A DNA stretch of 64,000 nt, taken from NCBI GenBank assembly GCA_902806575.1, contig CADCXD010000018.1:2418001-2482000 (forward strand), read 5' to 3'. Position 1 is the first letter of the stretch. Every line of letters starts with the position of its first letter. The notes beneath the pieces were generated by a model, which was given only the letters and a program-made list of their open reading frames with translations, was not told the DNA's origin and made no database searches. Shown one piece after another: positions 32,439-44,695 of this stretch. Source of the stretch: Jackrogersella multiformis. Taxonomy: Eukaryota; Ascomycota; Sordariomycetes; Xylariales; Hypoxylaceae. Made by a program: the position numbers and the translations under genes.

Positions 32439-35400
32439 TATATTTATCATGGGCCTAGGTGGCTCGAGGGATATATGTTCGAGTAGCTACGTATCCCCTG
32501 AGATTTGTCTGTCTTAGGAATGTTTTCGGGTGTTGATTGCCATCCACGAGACTTTCCAATGTGAAGACTAAGGAGTAAGCCGCCTTCGGCAGCTTGTCCT
32601 TTGATTTGGGGGGGGGGGGCAGCTGGCCTCCTTGTTGTGGCTTCTTACAGGCTGGAGTACCTGTCGGCGGATAGCAGAAGGCAGCGTTTAGTAAGTTTCC
32701 AGTTCGAACTTAATACTCACCCTCTATCGCCGCTATAAACCGAAAGATGGTAACAATGGTTAGAGGGAGGTAGCAGGATATGGTGGAGAGGAGCCGGGAA
32801 TGGGCCAATCGATTCCGTAAAGCCGCCTATTGCCCTGGAACCAGATATGCAGTCCGACCACAAAAGCAACCTGGCTCCCATTCAAGAACCGCCGGGGCTG
32901 TGATTGCTAAACAAGGTACAGCGAGTGCGTGGTAGGACAACGCATACGATTTCCCACACCTTCTCGATTGTCTATACCTGGGGTAACTCCTTAGGTTGGG
33001 AACAAGGGTCCAACAGATATCTAGATCGGGAAGCTTAGTGCACCCCGTTCCAGGTTTGGTATCTGAGGCTTGTGTGCGGATAGGCTAAGAGGATATCTTC
33101 GGTAGTGCCTGGAGCGTTAGAAGGAAATACTGTTTTAGGCGAAAAGGGGGGTGGTTAGCAGGGCTATAGTCGAAGAATATTCCTCTTTTGATCGACGCCT
33201 ATGTTGTGATCGTGCGATAAAAATATCAGTAATGCTGAAAACCCGAACAAGTCGATAGCAGGAAACGGATGTGTGAACGTAGAGACGCTTATAGCTGGAC
33301 GCCACCCTTGAAGCTAGAAGCTATGGTCGAACTTGAGCACGGCCCATGGAACCGGGAAGTTCCTACAGCTTAGATCTCCTAGGTTTGAAAAAGTGAAGGA
33401 TGGCTCTGCATTATTCTTGTCTCCCGGCGTCCACGGATAGCCACAGATGGAGAAAGGCTCATTGAATCGGGGGACGGGAAGCGACTGTGAAAGAAGATCC
33501 GTCTGGGGCAGACCCTGAGTATATATCAGGAACTATGAGCCACAGGTGAGTGGCGTAGGATCAAGATCTGCGTGGAGTAGAGGAATGCCCCCGAGCTTTA
33601 GGACATGCAGAGCGACCTCGCTACTTATTTTTCCCGTAATGAAGCGATGAGATGAAGAGCTTCCGGACTAAAATTTATGACAAGAGCAGGAAAAGAAAAA
33701 GGGATGATCTAATCCGCTTATCTCGACCGATGCACAATTGAAGAAGAAAAAAGGAACAAGGAGCTGGAAAAAGGCGATTCTATTTGGAATTGGGAGTTTA
33801 TAATTCCTATTACCCTTTCGCCTCGGTATTGAATATGAGGCGGATATCGTCTATCAGACCTTCCAATCGTCTTCCACTTACTTTGACTTTCAACATCTGG
33901 TCGGAAAACCTTGTAACCAGAAGGATTAACCGATCTGTTATGCACCAGACGTGTCTCCGTCGAGCCATATATTACCCTCATCATGTAGGTACTACTAATA
34001 TTGTATCATTATTTCCCATAATAGCCAGTTAATAGTACACAGGCTGTAGTTCTAAAGTTAAGGGGGAGTGTAATGCACGTGTAAAATGCGCTAAGGCGTC
34101 GAGGAACGGATACGCTATGCGCCGAGTGCGCCATGCTATGCTAGGTACCTACAGTTAGCTCGAAGAGCAGATGGTCTATACAACAGAGTCCTCGTTGAAG
34201 CTGTTGACTGAACGAAGAACAGATCATAGTGAAGAACTAGGAGCTGTTAAGCTAGTAACATCATGATGGAACGGTCCAACCGGCTTTCTGGGACTATGCA
34301 AACGGTAAATCTGTGACATGAATAGGATGACAGGGATTTACGGGAATGGCCATCGCTTTCCGGCTCCTTAAGTATCCTCATTTTTTCCAAATAACACTCT
34401 TTAAAGCTACTATGTTAGAGTTATATCATCCCAAGTAGACCGATAGCACCCCGTTTTCGTCTGTACTTATCCTTGTATCCTTGTTGATCCCGGCGCCAGA
34501 AAAGCATCAAAGCACGAACATGGGACGACAGCCTGAAAGCAATGACGCACCCCTGTTATAGTAGAGCCAATGTCATCGCTTCAAAATCGCCTTCATCATA
34601 TGAGACCTGCCAGCTCTATCTTAGTCGCCAAGTAGGCGAAACGGTGAACCAGCTATCTTAGAGTGATGCAAGGAAAATGGGAGTATCGCAGTTGGGTAGG
34701 GCCGATCTGGACTAGTAATTAAATAAGAAAATCCCCAAACCGTTAGGGCTGACTCTGGCATTAATACTTCTGTCGTTTGAACCGATTATCAGGACGGTGA
34801 TTACTTAGGTACCTAAGCGCTATAGCGGCTCTTATGACTTTTTTCTTTTCCTTCACCCGTGCCTTCGTCTGCCTGAGCGGTTGAGATATATCCGGATTTA
34901 ACATCGTATTAAAATCATGTATCTAATCAAGCTTATGTCTATTTAATATATTCGTTTATGGCAACTCGAAATAAACTTAATAATACAGTAAGAAATGTAA
35001 CTCATGGTTAAAATTGTAAGAATAAGAAACTTCATAAATGTCTTAAACGTTCTAACTTATACTATGTACTAATGTTAGTTGTGGGGGTGCAATACTTATT
35101 TCTTTTTTATCCTACGATGGAAGCCTTTACTTGCGAGTCGGGTTAGTACCAGCCTTGAATAGTTCCAGCAGCCCGGTAAAATGGCTGATGAGAATGGGGA
35201 AAGCAAGGGGGAGATCCTGACGGGCATGCAACGCTACGAGGTACAACAGAATGATACATTATACATAAGCCTTACTTTTTATTATAATTTTCTTTCTTTC
35301 CTTTCTGAAACCTCAGTTCAGCGTTATACAATATGCCTCGCTTTTTTATTTGCATCTAACTCAGCGTATAATTTCTATCGTTAGGTGGGATAAAAATAGT

Positions 35401-35580
35401 CCAACTAGAAAAGTCCTGAAACCCTTTACCAGGAAAGCTCTATTCGTCCATTATTATAGAACATTATTTGCCGGGTCTAGTTCTATCTCTAGGAACTTAA
35501 GAAGCATATTCCTTTCAGCCGAGCAAGATAGGATGAACCTCATATGAGTTTTACCATCAAGAGGCGCTGGTGCGCTAGGC

Positions 35581-35606
35581 CCACTTTGTCGTGCGCTACA
35601 AAGTGG
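35581..35606. repeat. Perfect 9-bp inverted repeat (hairpin)
   Basis: CCACTTTGT (35581-35589) and ACAAAGTGG (35598-35606) are exact complements around an 8-base loop. An outer pair, GTTTTACC at 35548-35555 and GGTAAAAC at 35605-35612, partly overlaps and could compete with it. Confidence 0.8.
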
Positions 35607-36612
35607 TAAAACCCAGAACCTAACTGCCTGATATGTGATTTGCATGGAAAGTCGGCTTCATTCGAGCCTTAAACTGACAGTGCGTCTACCTTCGCGGTGT
35701 CTGTCGATTAAAAACGATGTGCAACTAGGGTGGTGATACTTACGTCTTTGCGTTCACGATTAGGTTGGCGATAACCTCTGCATATTGTGGAGACAAGTGC
35801 CAACTGAAATTATTGACCGAGGATCATTGCTTGCGGTTCTCAATAGTTTATAACCTCGAGAAGATCAAACTTAACTTGAAGCTGAGCGAGCTGATGGAAA
35901 ATCATTCAGGCCTACCTTAATGCTGGGGACTTCGGATATTTGCCAAGATCTTGTCAGGGGTGTCTGTGGATCTGCCACTTTGATATTTTCCACCATACGT
36001 CTTATTTCGCCATGTTTTCGCTCTCTTCTTATCTTAGGCAGCTCGAGAAGTCGTTATAAAATTTAAAGGCTTAACATATACATACCTTAGGGGGTACCTA
36101 AGTAGGTAACCAGCAAGAGGGGCTATAAGTAATCCCAAATGGGTTTGCATTACATATGCGAGTTGAGAATGTAACGGAGAGGTACATACACATACCAAGC
36201 AGGCATAAAGTACCTAAGTAGTCAGCCTTTAAGGCTGGGTGGGGATCTAGTCTAGGGGCGGCCCGCGATCTGAGGTTAGAGTCTGGTACTTCTCGATTTC
36301 ACCGTCGGCTATCCTCCGTTTGATATGCTAGGAGGCAGGCAGGCAGGTAGGTAGATGGGGTACAGCTGACCTCAGACTGCAGTACATATGATATCTCAAA
36401 TGTGCATAAAGCCACATTAGGAAGACTGGTCATTGAGTCATGCGAGAGACGAAGTTCAACCCCCGGCGCTGTTTTAATGCAATGCACTAGGATCAAGCGT
36501 CTACCCTCCACGAATAGGAGTTACAGGGGTTACTCTTACGCCATCCACCGGGCACTTATCTAACTCACCAGTTATTACTTAGATGTAAGTTGGAAGGCTT
36601 TAGTTCTTCTAG

Positions 36613-37080
36613 TTACTTATTATTCTGCTGTGATTCCTCATGTTTCATCTCTAGGCACGCCAACCATAACGTCTTATGATACTCCAACATTATACCCAAT
36701 AGCGCCCAAAGATGCAATGCACCGTTTAGCCTCAACTCGTCACCTTCTCCATCCAGTCCATCTCTTTGTGGTCGAAAGCCTATTAGAAGACGTCCCAACT
36801 GATCAGATGGCCGAGAAATAGGGGCTGCGCCCACGCACATTATGTAGCAATCCTTCAAGTGCCTCTCTAGAACTGGATACATCACAAGTCTCGAAAGCTT
36901 GAGATATTTCACATCAGCCGTGGTTATCTCCGTCGGTCTACGACTATAACGCACCGCATACTCGATATCTGCCCTATTGTTTGATCTCCTTTTAGCCAGA
37001 ATACCAGAAGAGCTCAGGACTTCTTGGAATCGTCTACTTGCCGCTTCTAAACTTCGGAATATCGGTGAGCGACCCGGCAT
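36613..37080 (-). CDS. Orphan reading frame, doubtful hypothetical protein
   Basis: An ATG-initiated 155-codon frame in the middle of the gene-poor stretch. It is basic at the N-terminus (SRRFQEVL, KRRSNNRAD) and has a hydrophobic segment (LHLWALLGIMLEYHKTLWLACLEM) near the end. No homologous family is known to me and no signal peptide is evident. It is the longest open frame in 10 kb, but chance cannot be excluded. Confidence 0.2.
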   Translation of the reverse strand: MPGRSPIFRSLEAASRRFQEVLSSSGILAKRRSNNRADIEYAVRYSRRPTEITTADVKYLKLSRLVMYPVLERHLKDCYIMCVGAAPISRPSDQLGRLLIGFRPQRDGLDGEGDELRLNGALHLWALLGIMLEYHKTLWLACLEMKHEESQQNNK

Positions 37081-40000
37081 TAGCCTTACTTATGCGTTCA
37101 TTAGGTACACAGGAAGAATGCACATCAATACCATCGTTTCGCTTCTTCGGCCAGTTAAAGTAGATGGCTTGAACAGGAGAAATGGCTTAGTAAAACGCAT
37201 AGTGAAGTCTCTACTAGGATCAAGCATATAGTTTCCAATTCAAAATCAATTTAGCAACAGTCGAGGGTGATTATACTAATAGATAATTGACACGACGTAT
37301 ATATTTTGTCCTCGGCGACTTTACAAGGCGCTGGTGAGATATTATCTTGACTACCTAAGTACTTACCTGATTATCGCATACCTACCTCGGTAGGAGGTAG
37401 GTAGCCTCTACACCTTAACCTCCTCGGATGTAGCTCTGTTGCCCCCAGTGTGATACTCTCACCACCTATATCTATCCTATTATTACAGGCGACTGGCCTT
37501 ACATGAATCTCAACAAAAAGCCAGTTTAGCTAGATGGTGTTGACATACCCCGAGTGGCTTGCCTGTGCGTCAATCAAGAAGCCTAAGTGACTACATAGAA
37601 TACTCTCTACACCTAGTCATGTCTCAAAACACTTCCAGCTAGCAGCATGGGGTGGTTGACGTATCCATAAAACCAGGAGCCAACCGAAGGAGCCGCAATG
37701 TAATGATCGAAGAGACCAAGTTACCTAAGCACCTACCTAACTACCTACCTAACTACCTGGCCTAGGTAGGTAAGGTATTTCCTTAACTACCTAACCACTA
37801 TAATAATTACCGCTAGTACGAATTAAATAGGTAAGATTTGAAGTTCTCTTAAGCTGTAAATATAAACCGCATGATGTTCGTTTAAGTTGCGGTTGGTTCA
37901 GCTTGTGCAACGAGACATGTGTGCCGAGTCCTGGGAGAGACATTACGTGGTCACGACGGCCACGTGCAAACTTACACTGTCTTACCCATCTTGCCTGTGT
38001 CTTGACGGGATTAACGGGGATTTCATTCATACCTAATTCAGTACTTCGAGTTGGATGGCTCGCCCCCTATGAGAACTAGCCTCACGCCAAACACTCTATT
38101 GTTTACCTAGGTAGCATTGAGACACCCGACGGAATTTACGATTACGAGTAGAGAAGTTACAAATAGATATGCGAAATTATCTTGTAGGTAGTTATTCTGC
38201 ATTCACTCATCTAGATGCAGTACAACGCTGAGAAGTACTTGGACGATCGCGGATTGTATTAATTAACAGCAAAGGGCTAGCCCACGCATATACCCCCACC
38301 GATGTGCGTGGCAGCGAGCACGGGTGGCGTTTTTCTATACTTTTTTTCTCTCCTTTACCGCTGAAGCATTCCACAGCGCTGGGATCGATCGTTCAGATAT
38401 CTGTACCACATGAGCATGGCGCTTAAGGTCTCATTTTCATCTCGCCTCCTAAGATTACCAGCATAGGAATAATGGAGATCTATAGGCTCTCTTCCTCCCC
38501 TTGCACCAACTAGCGATCCTGAGCTTTGCGTATAGGCTTATCCCTACCTTCTTAAGTTATCATTAGGCATTATAAGGAGTAGGTAATGCTACATGGACTT
38601 TGAAAAAAATATAAGCTTCCGTGGACGTCGATCTTTGTGGCAGCTGTGTACAGTTGTAAGTTAGATGTGACATTGCATTTTATATATTTTAACGTAGAAT
38701 ATTCGGGGTTTTAAACCCCTATCGACTGTGAGTGGCAGTAGCCAACAGCTGCGCACAGCTGGCTCGAAAATCAACGTCCACGTAGCATTACAGAGTGACT
38801 ATGGCAGCCCTACTTGAAGACGCATATGACATGAGGAGTCTCATATTCTGTCGTCCTCATTGGTGGGCTCTTTATGCATTCCTATCGTTACTCCCAAATG
38901 AGGATGCCGTGAAACAGTATGAACCGCTTCTTACACAGTATCAACCTCCATTGACAGCCAACTTATGATTGACGCCGCCAGGTACGTTGATGTTCCTGTA
39001 CTATTATGAACTTAGGCAACGCCCCATTGGTCAAAGAACACAGATCATCTTTTACGAAAGACATACGCTATATTAGCCATGCAGGTACTTCTTCCTCTAG
39101 AATAAAATCGGCGGTGAAAGATATGTTCGCAAGTAGCTTGTAAGCCGATTTACGGACTCCTAACGCCCGCCTCCTGTTTAAGGGATCAATGATTTTCACG
39201 TCTTTATAAGGTACATACGTGGCTATAGTTCCATAGATAAATAGCCACCTAGTCTAAGGGATCTTCGTTCCTTTCTCCTAATAAAAGCTGTCAGCTGTAG
39301 AGATACGACTGAGATGGTGCTTGCGAATGAGAGAACGAGCAACACTATTTAAGAGCAAATTCATGGAGGGCCGAGTAGTAATATCTCAGTGCCTCAGGGA
39401 CTTCTTAAGGGATGCGACATAGGGTAGAATGAGAGGACTTCCAAGTGATATATATGTGTTGTCAGTGTACCTAAGTACCTAGATATGTCAGGGAGTGTAG
39501 AAGTCCATAGGCTTTGGCTGTGTCATAGAACGAAAGGGGTAGAAAGAGGCGTGCTAGTAGTGGTATACAGCAGATACAATCAGCGCCTGACTCCTTTTTA
39601 AGTCTTGGGGGCATTCGATCCCCTTTATGTACCTAGCATAACTCGAACTTCGCTGGTGGCTCACTGCTAGGTCTAGGTAGTCTCCACCACTTATTCCTGA
39701 AAGTACACTTCGGAGTTTGATAGCCTAATGTTGCGAAACATGCCTCGGACAAGATGTAGAAAGACCTTTGCTATCTATGCCAGAGGTTCTTAGAGGAAAC
39801 TGTTGATATTTACCTAGGTAGGCTTTGATATTAAGCTCTATGCTGGGGAACTACAGAGACCTGGCAGCGGCCGTAGGCATTGCTCGAAAACCAGGCCATA
39901 TATACTAGTAAAAACTGCAAATAAAACAGTGTAATTTAATGTGCTTTTATGTTTCGACTGAGATTCTACAGCAGTGTTTGGTTAACGTTCAAAGAGATAA

Positions 40001-42852
40001 CACGAGGAAACTAGGAACACACTATATATGCTACAGTACACTTCCGAAAAGGGGTTGAATATGAGCTTCTGTGATGCCACCTTACCTTCGCAAATCTAGA
40101 CTCGGCGGCAAAGGTATCACTAGCTGGAATGTTAGGGAGGTCGTTTCCACTCCTTCCACCGATGCATACTTAAGCCCTAGGAGTCGGTTTTAGGAGAAAC
40201 TAGTCGTATGAGAATCGAAAGAAACTTACGCCTTACTACCAGATTTCTCTGCGAGGAGTACCTCATTCTTAGGTAAAACTAGAAAGGTTTTAGCTCGTCA
40301 TGGATGAAGGAAAGAGCGAGATAACTTCAACGACGAGGAGAGCTAAAGTATGAGTTGATTAAAGTTATGATATAGGCATAAACAATCCACGATAATTCTG
40401 AATGTCAATCGTAATTATCTGGAGGCTCTTAAGTGTTACAGTCCAAATAATAAGTGGGAATTCTCTTATTCTTGCAGTAAACCCTTGCTTTAGACATGAT
40501 AGTAACACATAATTAGGACTGCAGTCAATCTAATCACTGATCTATTATATAAACTTACTGATACCTATCTAGGTAGGTATCTAGGATTCAAGGTACTATG
40601 CTGCCCGTTAAGCTATTTCTTCCTCCAGTTAAGTTGCCAATTTCCCCATCAACGCCCTTTCTATCACCCGAAGCCACTTCCTAAAGAACATAACTATCGT
40701 GGCTAAGACTCATATATTAACAACAAGACCACCAGTCATTTGACAGTGACAATATTCAAGCTACAAGAGAAGTTACATAGCATCAGAGGACATGGCTTAA
40801 GGTCATTCATCACAGCTTCCTAGCTGGAAGATAGGAACTAGCGAATATTGAGATAATATTGACGCTGTGACTTGCAACCATTCGTCGATATCTTCTTGCA
40901 CAACAAGTCGCGTGATCCCTCTGTAGATCCTAGTCAAAGTAGTATCTGAGTTCCTAGAGCTTGTCGTATAAAGGCTGGAACTGTGAATTGAACTTAATGT
41001 AGTTCGTTCATGCTACGTGGCTGTAACATTATGCGAGGTGATCAAAGTCCTGGCAGAACTTCTCTAGAGTCGGTGCTTAAGCTGCCATCCGTAATGTACG
41101 AACGACCCGGCTGTGTTTGTGGTGCTGGGTAAGATCAGATTCTTAGCAATGCTTTCCCACAGGTTATCGACACCGAGCCCCTAATCAAAAAATAATAGCC
41201 GCGGTTCGCAGGGAGAAAGGAGGTTAAAGTATCAAAGAGAATAACGTCGTGCGAATAGACTAAGGAAGGAAACCCGTATAATGGATTATATCCAAAGCAG
41301 ATGCTTGAGAACCATGCAGGGTAACTGCCGCTACCTACCGGCCTTCTCGTCAGTGCGGTACAACCATAGCTTGGTATTATTTGGTTGCGCCCAATATTGC
41401 GACATATGATGCATCTTGGGCCACGCCAGATTCGAACAAAAGTGAGGGGTGTCTTCATCTGATTACTGTACCCTCGACTGTAGGTCGTGGGATTCTATCA
41501 CGAAGGGGCTACCTCCGGTGACCCGGTTCCGACTACACACCAAAGCGGTACTACAAGGCTGACGCTTCTTCAGAAATGCATCTTCGTAAAGTAGATCGAA
41601 TGTTGTAGAGCTTAAGGCAGTGCTAAGTGTGAGTTGTGCCGTCATGGGGCGTTGGGGTAAGCGCAAGATCAAGGACATTGCCACCTATTTGATTTCTAAG
41701 GAGACAATAACAGGAAGTAATTCTGGGGAACACAGAAGGTAAAATGTTGAGATCCCAACTAGTAGGCAAATCAACTAATTTTCAAGCAAATATAAACAGT
41801 GAAATCAAACAGCTCCTACCTTGCGCCTCGTGTTTGGTGCTGCCAACCAGCCGCATTTCCTGATGTAGCCGATACCACCCTCTCTTCCGTAGATCACTGT
41901 TAATGAGTTACCATCGAGGCTAGATTAAGCGTACTATGGTACCAATTGGGCTAATAAAAAGAGGGCTAATAGTTTACCTTACACCTGGGAACGTGTTACG
42001 ATAAAAATGTCCCCTACTTTTATGCGCTTTCTGCTCTCTATTCGAGGTCACCCTGTGCGTCACAATATGCATCCGCATCCTCCCCGGGCGGATGATTACT
42101 TGCACAGCAGTGGACCTCGTATATATCAAGGTCTTTTTTCGCGGGGTGCGTATATTGATTGCATGCGCCGTGCCATGACGCGCCGCCAGGGCGGAAACGA
42201 GTAGCGACACTGTAAATCTATTGGAGTTCGGGGTGGATGGCTTAAGATCTGACATAATATGCGCCACAGCATAATAAATAATACCCCTCTGTCCATTTGT
42301 TAAAGCCGGGGTAGCTTTACGGATGAGCGAAAACTGTTGGAAGCGTACCTGATAATAGGCACTCACCTAATCATCGGATGTGTGTTCCGTAGTTGCCAGA
42401 GGAGAACGTAAGCATGTGACTTTATTATTACTGGCTTACTCTTAAGAGTCGGAAATATAAAATTTTTGATGATGGGGTTAATATGTCGGGCACACGAGGG
42501 TTGGCCAGATGATGATTGAAATTAGAGGAAACACCTAGAAACCTATTAATATTGCTGCTTGTAATCCTGCTTAGCCAGCACCTTTTTTCTTTTCTGGCCC
42601 AGACGCTACACTTATATGGTGTGTACACCCTGAAGCTATAATAAGAACGCAAACCTCAGAGCTAGAAAACGAGACAAAGATGCAATCTGCCTTGATCCAT
42701 ACATGTGTAAAACCATCCCCCTGAATGAGCGCGTGCGTCGCTCGGTGACCCCTTGACTTGATCACACATAAGCAGAGATAACACCAGCACTCCAAGTAAT
42801 CAACCAGAAGATAATGTAGAAAATCACTGTTTTAAGTTGAACCTGATATCTT

Positions 42853-44695
42853 TTACTTTACAGTAGCAAGTCCATTGATCAGGTCATGCATTGCGAACGG
42901 AGCGACCCTGGGAGTAGCTTCAGGGACTGACGAGATATGATGCAACATAGGGCGCGGGCGTGGGACCTCTCGCACGTCAGGGAAACTACTCGTCGTGTAA
43001 TGAACAGGGAGATCCAGGGTGAATGCCTCAGCCCGCGGAGAGCGGACTGTCGTCTTCGGGGCCGGCCAATCTTCGTCATCTTCGAGAAATGTTGTACGCA
43101 GGAAGTTTAGAAAGGTATCTACGTCTTGCTTAGTCGACATAGCCCCAAGACTGGCCCGGACGATTCTGTGCGACCCTGACGTATTAGTATACGGCCTGCA
43201 AGGGGCAGTTTGAAGTAGGGTAAGATGAAATGTCCATTGTAACGCACCCTGTTGGAAGCCTGTGTATGATGCTTATGCCTTGTGAACCACAGTGGTGACC
43301 AGCAGATAGAGCACGCTCAGTCATCCAGGGCTCATAGCCAAGCGCCGTGAAGATGCCGCCAGGATTACAGACCCCTAGCAAGATTAGCCAAGCCAACAAA
43401 TATCGGCTGCGCTGTGGCTTGGGTTATAAATTCAACCTACCTCCTGATCTAATGTATATCCCCGTGGAATTTGCTGAACGTTCGACATCAGAATACGGCA
43501 CGTGTTGCCCATTTGCCCGCAATATGTTGAAAGCAATGGCGGAGCCTTGCTTTGTCGAATCTTCGAAGTCGCTATTTTCGTTGTAGATGCGACAAAGTGG
43601 TCGACCGTTGGAGTGGCGCAGAGTAGTCATGCCTCGGAAAAGTCTAGAGACGAGGTAGGAAGCATGATCAGAAATCCTGCTCATTGAACCATATAGCTTC
43701 TTGTGTACGTCGATAGCCTCCCCCAGCGCGAGAATGCTGTGGAATGGAAGGGTACCGTCTTCGAGGCCCTCGTGGAGTTTGTAAGTGGGTGCCTGTAGAC
43801 CCTTCGACTTATGCCAGTTCTCGCCGAATGTCGCGACCATGGAAACAGTTCCCCCGCCAAAATATTTCCGGAGAGTCAGAATGTGCCCTGATTCTCTTCG
43901 AACGATCAACGCTCCAATGTCCGGAAAGCCAAAGATCTTGTATAATGACAAGCAGGTGAAGTCCGGCGCCTGGTCCACATTTTGGAAAACGGTTTCCATA
44001 GGGTATGTCATAGCTAGCGCAGCAGCATCGAGGAGAGTGTAAGTGTTCTCTAGGTATTCCGACTGCCGCAGAATCCCGGGCCACGATAATGGCAATCTTC
44101 TGCCAGACATGTTGGACTGCCCAGGGTAGGCGAACAGCCCCAAACCGCCAGGACGGTGACGATTGACGAAAGTTGATTCAGGGGAACGGAGCCATCTGTC
44201 AACCTCCTGATCGTTTCGGAAGCAGTAAGATTGCCCATATGTCAATTCCCTTACCCCCACAATGCTGGTATGTGCATCTTTGTGGTAGCCATACCAGAAC
44301 CTCTGATCACTAGTCTTCTCAGAGAGATCTCTGAAAGAATCAGCGACGAGCTTGATAGCAGCGGTAGCGTTCGCTACGAAAATGAGGTCGAAGTGCTCGG
44401 GATCTGCGCCGAGGAAGTTGAGCGTTTTCTCCCGCACCTGATCAACGACATCCCCGGAAAGCTTAGCTGGAAAGTTCTCCGAGTGCGGATTGCCGTACAA
44501 GTTGGCAACCATTTTGGCGCAAAAGGAGTCGATGGTAGATTTCGCATATATAGTCGCTCCGCTGTGGTCTAGGTAGACTCCTGATAAAGGTTAAGTTAGA
44601 GCACTAGACGGCTAAATAGAAAACATACCACCATTCATATGCGGATATTCCTTATGGCGCAAGGCCTCCACATCACTGTTGTACCCCTTCGACAT
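42853..44695 (-). CDS. Class V aminotransferase, NifS-like half of molybdenum cofactor sulfurase
   Basis: Four exons: 44629-44695, 43441-44580, 43248-43374, 42853-43165; 1647 nt, 548 residues. It opens GVYLDHSGATIYAKS and NLYGNPHSENFP, the usual start of the PLP-dependent domain of Moco sulfurases. Further blocks are FVANATAAIKLVADSF, AYPGQSNMSGRRLPL, DAAALAMTYP, the PLP-lysine block SLYKIFGFPDIGALIVRR, FGGGTVSM, HEGLEDGTLPFHSI, and after splicing GVCNPGGIFTALGYEPW, SAGHHCGSQ and PTGIVRASLGAMST with the cysteine expected in the desulfurase site. PLP enzymes of this group take sulfur from L-cysteine. The C-terminal MOSC domain of full-length Moco sulfurases (HxB type) is absent, so this is a stand-alone paralogue whose sulfur acceptor is unknown. 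The last acceptor (GCACAG, 43166-43170) was chosen over a nearer CAG because only it keeps the frame. Confidence 0.85.

Larger units (their letters stand above)
32439..42852. other. 10.4-kb gene-poor stretch
   Basis: No protein family was recognised on either strand over 10.4 kb. The longest ATG-initiated frame is 155 codons (36613-37080, minus). Most others are under 90 codons. The sequence holds many CCTAGGTA-type motifs (34141, 34807, 36092, 37378-37400, 37722-37794, 38105, 39811, 40561) and short microsatellites (GGCA/GGTA units at 36333-36355, poly-G at 32610-32619). There is no obvious transposase, reverse transcriptase or long terminal repeat. It may be decayed sequence, regulatory DNA, or contain non-coding transcripts. 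Confidence 0.6.

Noticed and set aside
32610..32619. Poly-G run
   Set aside because: It is a simple homopolymer in non-coding DNA; telomere-like TTAGGG arrays were looked for and not found here or elsewhere.
41974..42366. 130-codon minus-strand frame in the gene-poor stretch
   Set aside because: It has no recognisable motif, a composition like translated spacer, and no supporting splice structure.
43166..43247. Nearer CAG acceptor (after the TACTAAT branch) for the last intron of the aminotransferase gene
   Set aside because: It would shift the frame and destroy the conserved VRASLGAMST block; the GCACAG acceptor 10 bases further on keeps it.
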